A stretch of DNA of 33,620 bases from assembly GCA_009921465.1 (NCBI GenBank), contig RFXS01000009.1, forward strand, positions 1-33,620, given 5' to 3'. The DNA is from Betaproteobacteria bacterium. Lineage in GTDB: Bacteria; Pseudomonadota; Gammaproteobacteria; Burkholderiales; Burkholderiaceae_C. Position 1 is the stretch's first letter. Every line of letters starts with the position of its first letter. The translations under genes and the position numbers were made by a program. This document shows positions 1-7,156 of the stretch, one piece after another. Under the pieces are notes generated by a model. The model worked only from the letters and a program-made list of their open reading frames with translations. It was not told where the DNA came from and did no database searches.

Positions 1-339
1 ATCGTCAAAGACGGTGTGGTGGTGCGGGGTTGGGTGGGTGTGGAGCCCAACGATTTGTCGCCAGAGCTGGCCGAAACTTTTGGCATTGCCCGCCAACAAG
101 GGGTGGTGGTCACGGGGGTGCTGCAAAGCGGCCCGGCCGCCACGGCGGGTGTTCGCCCTGGGGACGTGCTGCTTGGGGTGAATGGCAAAACAGTCGACAA
201 CGTGGACCAGTTGCTCGCCGCCATTGCGGCCCTCAAGCCTGGCGTGGCAGCCACATTGTCCGTGGAGCGCAAGGGCAACCCCATGTCGATGTCGGTCACA
301 CCGGCCCAGCGGCCCAAGCAAAAACCGGTGGCGCGATGA
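1..339 (+). CDS. C-terminal part of a Do-like (DegP/DegQ/HtrA) serine protease, PDZ domain; 5' truncated by window edge
   Basis: Frame 1 open from base 1; PDZ-like translation GWVGVEPNDLSPELAETFGI...GVVVTGVLQSGPAATAGVRPGDVLLGVNGKTVDN; stop overlaps next ATG (ATGA). Confidence 0.85.
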   Translation: MVKDGVVVRGWVGVEPNDLSPELAETFGIARQQGVVVTGVLQSGPAATAGVRPGDVLLGVNGKTVDNVDQLLAAIAALKPGVAATLSVERKGNPMSMSVTPAQRPKQKPVAR

Positions 340-1103
340 GTGTGCACCGCGATCAACTGTTGGCAGCCTGCCAAAGCCTGCTCACACCGGAGCGCTTCAA
401 AGATTACGGGCCCAATGGCTTGCAAGTCGAGGGCAAGGCACAGGTTAAAAAGCTGGTGTCTGGCGTGACCGCATCCAAGGCCTTGATCGAGGCGGCGATC
501 GATGCCCAAGCCGATGCCATCTTGGTCCACCACGGTCTTTTTTGGCGCGGGCAAGAGGGCACGGTCACCGGTTGGATGAAGCAGCGTTTGCGCTTGTTGC
601 TGGCCCATGACATCAGTTTGTTGGCCTATCACTTGCCGCTGGACGCACACCCCGAGTGGGGCAACAACGCGCAATTGGGTCAGCGTTTGGGTTGGCGCAC
701 CGACAGCCATTTTGGCGAGCAGTTGCTCGGCTGTTTGGGCCAATCGATGGAACTAACCGGTTGGTCCAGCGCGCAAGCTTTGGCGACCCATTTGGAGCAT
801 GGCTTGGGCCGTGCACCGGTGTGGGTGGGGCCCACCGATGGCGCTCGACCGATTCATCGCGTGGCCTGGTGCAGTGGGGGCGCGCAGTCTTACTTTGAAG
901 CCGCCATTGCGGCGGGGGCCGATGCTTTTGTGACCGGGGAAATCTCCGAGCCCCAGGCCCACTTGGCGCGCGAAACCGGGGTGGCCTTTTTTGCCTGCGG
1001 CCACCATGCCACCGAGCGTTATGGTGCGCCCGCTGTGGCCCAACAAGTGGCTGCGCAGTTGGGCTTGGCCCATGCATTCATCGACATTGACAACCCGGCC
1101 TGA
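336..1103 (+). CDS. Nif3-like dinuclear metal center protein (YbgI/NIF3 family)
   Basis: MSVHRDQLLAACQSLLTPERFKDYGPNGLQVEG...ILVHHGLFW...LLAYHLPLDAHPEWGNNAQLG...GHHATERYG; family motifs. ATG 336 is in frame with the 30..1103 ORF. Confidence 0.92.
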   Translation: MSVHRDQLLAACQSLLTPERFKDYGPNGLQVEGKAQVKKLVSGVTASKALIEAAIDAQADAILVHHGLFWRGQEGTVTGWMKQRLRLLLAHDISLLAYHLPLDAHPEWGNNAQLGQRLGWRTDSHFGEQLLGCLGQSMELTGWSSAQALATHLEHGLGRAPVWVGPTDGARPIHRVAWCSGGAQSYFEAAIAAGADAFVTGEISEPQAHLARETGVAFFACGHHATERYGAPAVAQQVAAQLGLAHAFIDIDNPA

Positions 1104-1114
1104 GAGGAAGCGCC

Positions 1115-2092
1115 GTGCCTGACCTGAGGCCTGTGGCCATCACCTTGGGAGATGCGGCTGGCATTGGCCCGGAGATCATTGCCAAAGCATTTGCCAGCCA
1201 CCCCCAGGCCACCCAAGGTTGTGTGGTGTTTGGTGACGCGCGTGTCATGGCCCAAGCGGTGCAAGCTTTGCCCCAGGCTGCGTCCCTCACGTTCACAGTG
1301 ATCAACGATTTGGCACATGCGCTGCATGCGCCTTCGGGGGTGATTCCTTTGTGGCAAGTCGGTAAGTTGGACGTGCTGCCCCCTTTGGGACAGGTCAGCG
1401 CGGCCAGCGGTCGATTGGCTGCCGACTGTGTGCGCACCGCCGCCCAAGCGGCTTTGCGAGGGCAGGTTCAGGCCGTGGTCACGGCGCCTTTGAACAAAAC
1501 GGCCTTGGCCGCGGGGGGGGAAGATTTTCCCGGCCACACCGAGCTGCTTCAGGACTTGGCCGCCACACACTTGGGCGTGCCTGTGGACCAGTTGCCCGTG
1601 CGCATGATGCTGGCCAACCAGGAGTTGCGCACCGTGTTGGTGAGCATCCACGTGTCTTTGCGCCAAGCCATCGAGGCGGTCACCGTGGAGAACGTGCTGC
1701 AAACCTTGCGCATTGCCCATGCCAGTTTGCGCAACTTGATGGGGCGCGAGGAAATCGACATCCTCGCCCCAGCGATTGCGCAGGCCTGCGCGATGGGAAT
1801 GGATGTCAGTGGGCCATACCCGCCCGACACGGTTTTCATGCGCGCGCGCGCCAGCCATGGGCAAGCCGATGCGATTGACGCTGTGGTCGCGATGTACCAC
1901 GACCAGGGCTTGATTCCGGTCAAATACCTGGGGCTGTCGCAGGGCGTGAATGTCACCTTGGGCTTGCCTTTTGTGCGCACCAGCCCCGACCATGGCACGG
2001 CCTATGACATTGCCGGTCTGGGGGTGGCCGATCCGGCCAGCTTACTGGCCGCGTTGCACATGGCCAGGGGTTTGGCGGTCAAAACCAATTGA
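1115..2092 (+). CDS. pdxA: 4-hydroxythreonine-4-phosphate dehydrogenase PdxA
   Basis: PVAITLGDAAGIGPEI...VTAPLNKTAL...FPGHTELLQ...AMYHDQGLIPVKYL...GLPFVRTSPDHGTAYDIAG; full-length. Confidence 0.95.
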   Translation: MPDLRPVAITLGDAAGIGPEIIAKAFASHPQATQGCVVFGDARVMAQAVQALPQAASLTFTVINDLAHALHAPSGVIPLWQVGKLDVLPPLGQVSAASGRLAADCVRTAAQAALRGQVQAVVTAPLNKTALAAGGEDFPGHTELLQDLAATHLGVPVDQLPVRMMLANQELRTVLVSIHVSLRQAIEAVTVENVLQTLRIAHASLRNLMGREEIDILAPAIAQACAMGMDVSGPYPPDTVFMRARASHGQADAIDAVVAMYHDQGLIPVKYLGLSQGVNVTLGLPFVRTSPDHGTAYDIAGLGVADPASLLAALHMARGLAVKTN

Positions 2093-2095
2093 AGC

Positions 2096-2533
2096 TCAGC
2101 GACCGTTTTGCAAGTTGTCTCGAATCTGGCGCAACAGCAGCACTTCTTCGGGCGGGCTTTCTGGGACGATCGGGGGGGCTGTCGATCCCGCTTGTTCCCC
2201 TTTGAGCCGGTTGATTTGGCGAATCAACATGAAAATGATGAACGCCAACAACACAAAATTGACCGCCACCGTCAGAAAGCTGCCGTAGGCCAACACCGGC
2301 ACCCCGGCTTTGCGCAGGGCATCCAAACCCGGTCCGGTGCCAGCGGGGACTGCGGCCAAAGTGATGAACAGGTTGGAAAAATCGAGTCGGCCAATCAATG
2401 CAGACACCACGGGCATGATGACGTCACCCACCAAGGAGTCGACAATCTTGCCAAAGGCACCACCAATGATGACGCCCACAGCCAAATCGATCACATTGCC
2501 CTTGACAGCAAAGGCCTTGAATTCTTGCAGCAT
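2096..2533 (-). CDS. mscL: Large-conductance mechanosensitive channel MscL
   Basis: [51 protein letters not shown]-like AAGGAG upstream on the minus strand. Confidence 0.96.
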   Translation of the reverse strand: MLQEFKAFAVKGNVIDLAVGVIIGGAFGKIVDSLVGDVIMPVVSALIGRLDFSNLFITLAAVPAGTGPGLDALRKAGVPVLAYGSFLTVAVNFVLLAFIIFMLIRQINRLKGEQAGSTAPPIVPESPPEEVLLLRQIRDNLQNGR

Positions 2534-2684
2534 GCCCGCTCCTTTGTGAGTTATTTGGTATTCAATGATAAGCCGCTTGAGCAGGCCTGTGATGCAGGCT
2601 GACAGGGCAGCGTCAGTTCAGCTGCTTGCGCCTCAGTTACAATCTTCGGTTGACCCAACTAGCGACCTAAGTTCGAGGATTTTC

Positions 2685-3284
2685 ATGAGTGACACCCGTT
2701 TGGACACCAGCAAGCGCACCTGGCTCATCGCCTCTGGGTGCGCTGGTGCAGTCGGCGGCATCGCCACGGCCGTTCCGTTTGTCAGCACTTTTCAGCCCTC
2801 CGAAAAAGCCAAGGCGGCCGGCGCAGCGGTGGAAGTGGACATCAGTGCCATCAAGCCGGGCGAAAAGCTCACGGTGGAGTGGCGTGGCAAGCCAGTTTGG
2901 ATCGTGCGCCGCACCACCGAACAACTCGAGTCCCTCAAAAAGACCGAGGCCCTATTGGCCGACCCCAAGTCACTGCGCAACCCCGACGACCTCACCCCCG
3001 CGTATGCGCGCAACGAGGCGCGATCGATCAAACCAGAATTTTTTGTGGGCGTGGGCATTTGCTCCCACTTGGGTTGTTCCCCCTCGGACAAGTTTCAAAC
3101 CGGTGCCCAGCCATCTTTGCCAGACGACTGGGCAGGTGGTTTTTTGTGCCCCTGCCACGGTTCGACCTTTGACATGGCCGGTCGGGTGTTCAAAAACAAG
3201 CCAGCGCCAGACAACTTAGAGGTGCCACCGCACATGTACCTGTCTGACACGCTGTTGGTCATTGGCGAAGACAAAAAGGCCTGA
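2685..3284 (+). CDS. petA: Ubiquinol-cytochrome c reductase Rieske iron-sulfur subunit
   Basis: CSHLGC...CPCHGSTFD Rieske cluster motifs, Tat/TM-like N-terminus; start taken at MSDTRLDTSKRTW. Confidence 0.95.
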   Translation: MSDTRLDTSKRTWLIASGCAGAVGGIATAVPFVSTFQPSEKAKAAGAAVEVDISAIKPGEKLTVEWRGKPVWIVRRTTEQLESLKKTEALLADPKSLRNPDDLTPAYARNEARSIKPEFFVGVGICSHLGCSPSDKFQTGAQPSLPDDWAGGFLCPCHGSTFDMAGRVFKNKPAPDNLEVPPHMYLSDTLLVIGEDKKA

Positions 3285-4626
3285 CAGGAATCAACGCTTT
3301 CCTGCAACCAAGCTGTACAAAGAGCATTTGAGCGAGTATTACGCGCCCAAAAACTTCAATTTTTGGTACTTCTTTGGCTCCTTGGCCTTGTTGGTGCTGG
3401 TCATCCAAATCGTGACCGGTATCTTCTTGGTCATGCATTACAAGCCCGATGCGGCACAGGCGTTTGCCTCGGTCGAGTACATCATGCGCGATGTGCCTTG
3501 GGGTTGGCTGATTCGCTACATGCACTCCACCGGCGCCTCGGCCTTCTTTATCGTGGTTTATTTGCACATGTTCCGTGGCTTGATCTATGGCTCTTACCGC
3601 AAACCGCGCGAACTGGTGTGGTTGTTTGGTTGCGCCATTTTCTTGTGCCTGATGGCCGAGGCTTTTATGGGCTATTTGCTGCCTTGGGGCCAAATGTCTT
3701 ATTGGGGTGCCCAGGTGATCGTGAACCTGTTCGCCGCTGTGCCCGTGATTGGCCCCGATTTGGCCTTGCTCATTCGTGGCGACTATGTGGTGAGCGACGC
3801 AACCCTTAACCGATTCTTCAGCTTCCACGTCATTGCGGTGCCTTTGGTGCTGCTCGGCTTGGTGGCGGCGCACATCATTGCGCTGCACGAAGTGGGCTCG
3901 AACAACCCTGATGGGGTTGAAATCAAAAAGTACAAAGACGCCCAGGGCAAGCCCTTGGACGGCATTCCATTCCACCCCTATTACACGGTGCACGACATCA
4001 TGGGTGTCAGCGGGTTCTTGGTGGTGTTCACCGCCATCATCTTTTTTGCGCCTGAATTGGGCGGCTACTTTTTGGAGTACAACAACTTCATCCCAGCCGA
4101 CCCCCTCAAGACCCCTTTGCACATTGCGCCCGTCTGGTATTTCACGCCTTACTACTCGATGCTGCGCGCCATCACCTCTGAGATGATGTATGCGCTGGTT
4201 GTGTGTGTGTTGGGTGCAGCCTACCTGGGGGCAACACGCACCGCACTGCCCAGTTACCTCAAGGGCACCATCGTGGCCGCTGCGGTCATCGCGGTGGGCT
4301 TGATGCTCAAAATTGACGCCAAGTTTTGGGGTGTGTTGGTCATGGGTGGCGCGGTCATCATTTTGTTTTTCTTGCCGTGGTTGGACAACTGCGCGGTCAA
4401 ATCCATCCGTTACCGCCCCGACTGGCACAAATACCTGTACGCCATTTTTGTCATCAACTTTGTGATACTGGCCTACTTGGGCGTGCAGCCGCCGTCCCCG
4501 ATTGGTGAGCGTGTCTCGCAAGTGGGCACCTTGTATTACTTTGGCTTTTTCCTCCTGATGCCGTGGTGGAGCCGCTTGGGTGACACCAAGCCTGTGCCAG
4601 ATCGCGTGACATTCACCCCTCACTGA
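3262..4626 (+). CDS. petB: Cytochrome b subunit of the bc1 complex; N-terminus appears shortened (only a TTG start overlapping petA is available)
   Basis: RFPATKLYKEHLSEYYAPKNFNFWYFFGSLALLVLVIQIVTGIFLVMHYKPD...MGYLLPWGQMSYWGAQVI. No ATG upstream of the conserved RFPATK motif in this frame. Confidence 0.93.
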   Translation: MAKTKRPDRNQRFPATKLYKEHLSEYYAPKNFNFWYFFGSLALLVLVIQIVTGIFLVMHYKPDAAQAFASVEYIMRDVPWGWLIRYMHSTGASAFFIVVYLHMFRGLIYGSYRKPRELVWLFGCAIFLCLMAEAFMGYLLPWGQMSYWGAQVIVNLFAAVPVIGPDLALLIRGDYVVSDATLNRFFSFHVIAVPLVLLGLVAAHIIALHEVGSNNPDGVEIKKYKDAQGKPLDGIPFHPYYTVHDIMGVSGFLVVFTAIIFFAPELGGYFLEYNNFIPADPLKTPLHIAPVWYFTPYYSMLRAITSEMMYALVVCVLGAAYLGATRTALPSYLKGTIVAAAVIAVGLMLKIDAKFWGVLVMGGAVIILFFLPWLDNCAVKSIRYRPDWHKYLYAIFVINFVILAYLGVQPPSPIGERVSQVGTLYYFGFFLLMPWWSRLGDTKPVPDRVTFTPH

Positions 4627-4644
4627 GTGCGCAGGAATCACACC

Positions 4645-5403
4645 ATGAAAAAAATCCTCATCTCTTTGCTGGTTTCACTTGGTTGCGTTTCAGCTGCTTG
4701 GTCGTCTGGCGGCGACAGCATTGCTTGGGACAAAGCGCCCAACAAAACCAATGATCTGGGTGCCTTGCAAAACGGTGCCAAGTTGTTTGTGAACTACTGC
4801 CTGAGTTGCCACTCGGCTGCTTTCATGCGCTTTAACCGCTTGACTGACATTGGTTTGACCGAACAACAAATCAAGGACAACTTGCTGTTCACCACCGACA
4901 AGGTGGGTGACACCATGAAGGCCAACATCGATGCGCGCCAAGCCAAAGAGTGGTTTGGCGGTTTGCCACCCGACCTCACATTGGTGGCGCGCTCTCGCTC
5001 AGGCGGGGGTGGCACGGGGGCAGATTACCTCTACACCTATTTGCGCACCTACTACCGCGACGAGACCAAGGCCACGGGTTGGAACAACTTGGCGTTCCCC
5101 AGCGTGGGCATGCCCCATGTGTTGTGGGAGTTGCAAGGCGAGCGCCGCCCGGTGTATGACGTGATGCAGCAGCACGGACACGAGGTTCAGGTTTTCAAAG
5201 GCTGGGAGCAGGTCAAGCCTGGCACCATGACCCCTTTGCAATACGACCAAGCGGTGGGTGACTTGGTCAGCTACTTGCAATGGATGGCCGAGCCGGTTCA
5301 AAATTCCCGTGTGCGCATTGGCGTTTGGGTATTGATATTTTTGTTGGGCTTCATGGTGATTGCTTGGAGGCTTAACGCGTCTTACTGGAAAGACATCAAA
5401 TAA
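4645..5403 (+). CDS. petC: Cytochrome c1
   Basis: Signal peptide MKKILISLLVSLGCVSAAWSS, heme motif CLSCH, C-terminal TM anchor; AGGA RBS-like sequence upstream. Confidence 0.95.
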   Translation: MKKILISLLVSLGCVSAAWSSGGDSIAWDKAPNKTNDLGALQNGAKLFVNYCLSCHSAAFMRFNRLTDIGLTEQQIKDNLLFTTDKVGDTMKANIDARQAKEWFGGLPPDLTLVARSRSGGGGTGADYLYTYLRTYYRDETKATGWNNLAFPSVGMPHVLWELQGERRPVYDVMQQHGHEVQVFKGWEQVKPGTMTPLQYDQAVGDLVSYLQWMAEPVQNSRVRIGVWVLIFLLGFMVIAWRLNASYWKDIK

Positions 5404-5409
5404 TTTTTC

Positions 5410-5437
5410 CCAACCCAGGCCACTCGGCTGGGGTTGG
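5410..5437 (+). terminator. Hairpin downstream of petC
   Basis: CCAACCCAG / CTGGGGTTGG inverted repeat with one bulged base, followed by ATTT. Confidence 0.45.
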
Positions 5438-5448
5438 ATTTGGGAATG

Positions 5449-5472
5449 TGGGGGGTGACCCCCCATTCTTTT
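5449..5472 (+). terminator. Second hairpin between petC and sspA, probable Rho-independent terminator
   Basis: TGGGGGG-TGA-CCCCCCA stem-loop followed by TTCTTTTT. Confidence 0.6.
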
Positions 5473-5493
5473 TGAATTTCAGGAGCCTTCATC

Positions 5494-6105
5494 ATGATGG
5501 TGCTTTATTCCGGTACTACTTGCCCCTTTTCACATCGCTGCCGATTTGTTTTGTTCGAAAAAGGGATGGATTTCGAAATCCGCGACGTTGACCTTTACAA
5601 CAAGCCAGAGGACATCAACGTCATGAACCCGTACGGCCAGGTACCCATCCTGGTCGAGCGTGATTTGATTTTGTATGAGTCCAACATCATCAACGAGTAC
5701 ATCGACGAGCGCTTTCCTCACCCCCAGCTGATGCCCGGGGACCCTGTCGACCGTGCTCGCGTCCGCCTGTTCTTGTTGAACTTCGAAAAGGAATTGTTTG
5801 TGCACGTCAGTACCTTGGAGTCACGCACCTCCAAGGCCAACGAAAAGGCCTTGGAAAAGGCCCGCTCACACATCCGTGATCGTTTGACGCAACTGGCCCC
5901 TGTGTTTTTGAAAAACAAATACATGCTGGGTGACAATTTCTCCATGCTCGATGTGGCCATCGCACCATTGTTGTGGCGCCTGGATCACTTTGGCATCGAC
6001 TTGTCCAAAAACGCAGCCCCTTTGCTCAAGTACGCAGAACGCATCTTTTCTCGGCCGGCTTATATAGAAGCGCTGACGCCGTCTGAAAAAGTCATGCGCA
6101 AGTGA
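5494..6105 (+). CDS. sspA: Stringent starvation protein A (GST-like)
   Basis: MMVLYSGTTCPFSHRCRFVLFEKGMDFEIRDVDLYNKPEDINVMNPYGQVPILVERDLILYESNIINEYIDERFPHPQLMP; followed by sspB. Confidence 0.95.
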   Translation: MMVLYSGTTCPFSHRCRFVLFEKGMDFEIRDVDLYNKPEDINVMNPYGQVPILVERDLILYESNIINEYIDERFPHPQLMPGDPVDRARVRLFLLNFEKELFVHVSTLESRTSKANEKALEKARSHIRDRLTQLAPVFLKNKYMLGDNFSMLDVAIAPLLWRLDHFGIDLSKNAAPLLKYAERIFSRPAYIEALTPSEKVMRK

Positions 6106-6127
6106 TCTGCTCGGGTCGGTTTGAACC

Positions 6128-6628
6128 ATGCTCAACGTAGCGGATTCGAATTCAACGCGGCCGTACATGATCCGCGCCCTCTATGAGTGGTGTATGGACA
6201 ACGGTTTCACGCCTTATGTGGCCGTGCACGTGGACGAGACCGTTCAAGTGCCTCAAGAGTATGTGAAAAATGGCGAGATCGTCCTCAACATCAGCTATGA
6301 CGCCACCAGTGGTCTGAAGTTGGGCAATGACTTCATTGAGTTCAAGGCGCGCTTTTCTGGAACTGCCCGTGGCATCATGGTGCCGGTCAGCCGTGTGTTG
6401 GCCATTTACGCCCGTGAAAACGGACAAGGCATGGCCTTTCCCCTCCAGTTGCAAAGCCCAGATGCCGATGCAGACACAGAAGAGGGCATGGCACCCAACG
6501 CCAGCCCCGCAACACCACCTGTCAAGGCCACGCGCAACCTCAACTTGACTTTGTCTGGCGAAGGCCCGGCACCCAACCCACCACCCAAGGGTGGCGGCAA
6601 ACGCCCACAATTGAAGCGCGTGAAGTAA
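6128..6628 (+). CDS. sspB: ClpXP protease specificity-enhancing factor SspB
   Basis: STRPYMIRALYEWCMDNGFTPYVAVHVDETVQVPQEYVKNGEIVLNISYDATSGLKLGNDFIEFKARFSG; adjacent to sspA. Confidence 0.95.
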   Translation: MLNVADSNSTRPYMIRALYEWCMDNGFTPYVAVHVDETVQVPQEYVKNGEIVLNISYDATSGLKLGNDFIEFKARFSGTARGIMVPVSRVLAIYARENGQGMAFPLQLQSPDADADTEEGMAPNASPATPPVKATRNLNLTLSGEGPAPNPPPKGGGKRPQLKRVK

Positions 6629-6639
6629 AATTTAACAGC

Positions 6640-6715
6640 GCCGATTTAGCTCAGTTGGTAGAGCAACCGCCTTGTAAGCGGTAGGTCATCAGTTCGAATC
6701 CGATAATCGGCACCA
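6640..6715 (+). tRNA. tRNA-Thr(TGT), CCA encoded
   Basis: Cloverleaf: acceptor GCCGATT/AATCGGC, D-arm GCTC/GAGC, anticodon stem ACCGC/GCGGT with loop CTTGTAA, T-loop TTCGAAT, 3' ACCA. Confidence 0.97.
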
Positions 6716-6721
6716 TTTCCC

Positions 6722-6755
6722 AAGCCAGCACCTTCCAAAGAGGGCTGGCTTTTTT
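6722..6755 (+). terminator. Rho-independent terminator after tRNA-Thr
   Basis: AGCCAGC ... GCTGGCT inverted repeat followed by a T run. Confidence 0.75.
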
Positions 6756-7056
6756 AACGCGCCAAGATCTTCAGGCGCAATTGCTGCACATTCCAGCCAC
6801 GGGTTCTCAGGTGAGCGAGCAAAGCTGGCTCCATTTGGCGCAATTTGGCGCTGGCCGCGTTGCTGGGCACCAGCAGGCACCAGGTTTGTCCGTCAATCGG
6901 GCCTGCTTTGAGGCCTTCACGCAGGCCCGGCGGCAAAAGTGGGGCGATGGCAGCCAGGCGCTGCAAAGATTCTTGACCCAAAGCACCCAAGCGCGCCAGC
7001 CCGGGTTCCAAACGGGCCGCTTGCTCGGCTGTAACGGTGGGTGGGCGCTTTTGCAT
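6754..7056 (-). CDS. DciA-like / DUF721 family protein (small, 100 aa)
   Basis: [100 protein letters not shown]721-like pattern; divergent from secA. Confidence 0.65.
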   Translation of the reverse strand: MQKRPPTVTAEQAARLEPGLARLGALGQESLQRLAAIAPLLPPGLREGLKAGPIDGQTWCLLVPSNAASAKLRQMEPALLAHLRTRGWNVQQLRLKILAR

Positions 7057-7117
7057 GCGGCCATTATCCGACGAGGCCGCGCTAAAATGCCCGGCTACTT
7101 CAAAGGAACCCTTCACC

Positions 7118-7141
7118 CCTTTGGACGCTTGTGTCCAAGGG
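7118..7141 (+). promoter_or_regulatory. Stem-loop in the secA 5' leader
   Basis: CCTTTGGAC-GCTTGT-GTCCAAGGG: 9-bp stem (one G-T pair), 6-nt loop, ending 15 nt before the secA ATG. Confidence 0.4.
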
Positions 7142-7156
7142 TTTGATGCACCATCC

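Noticed and set aside
1019-1993. 324-aa minus-strand ORF opposite pdxA
   Set aside because: Low-complexity H/Q/R-rich antisense frame; pdxA on the + strand is unambiguous.
3259-4641. 460-aa minus-strand ORF opposite petB
   Set aside because: Histidine/glutamine-rich shadow ORF of the clearly coding petB strand; codon-bias artefact.
5410-5472. Tandem hairpins between petC and sspA as a possible riboswitch or sRNA
   Set aside because: Ordinary terminator-like stems with T run; no further conserved structure visible.
6690-6705. A-C mismatch in the tRNA-Thr T-stem (ATCAG/CCGAT)
   Set aside because: As far as I recall the same non-pair occurs in E. coli tRNA-Thr(TGT), so it is not a sign of a pseudo-tRNA.
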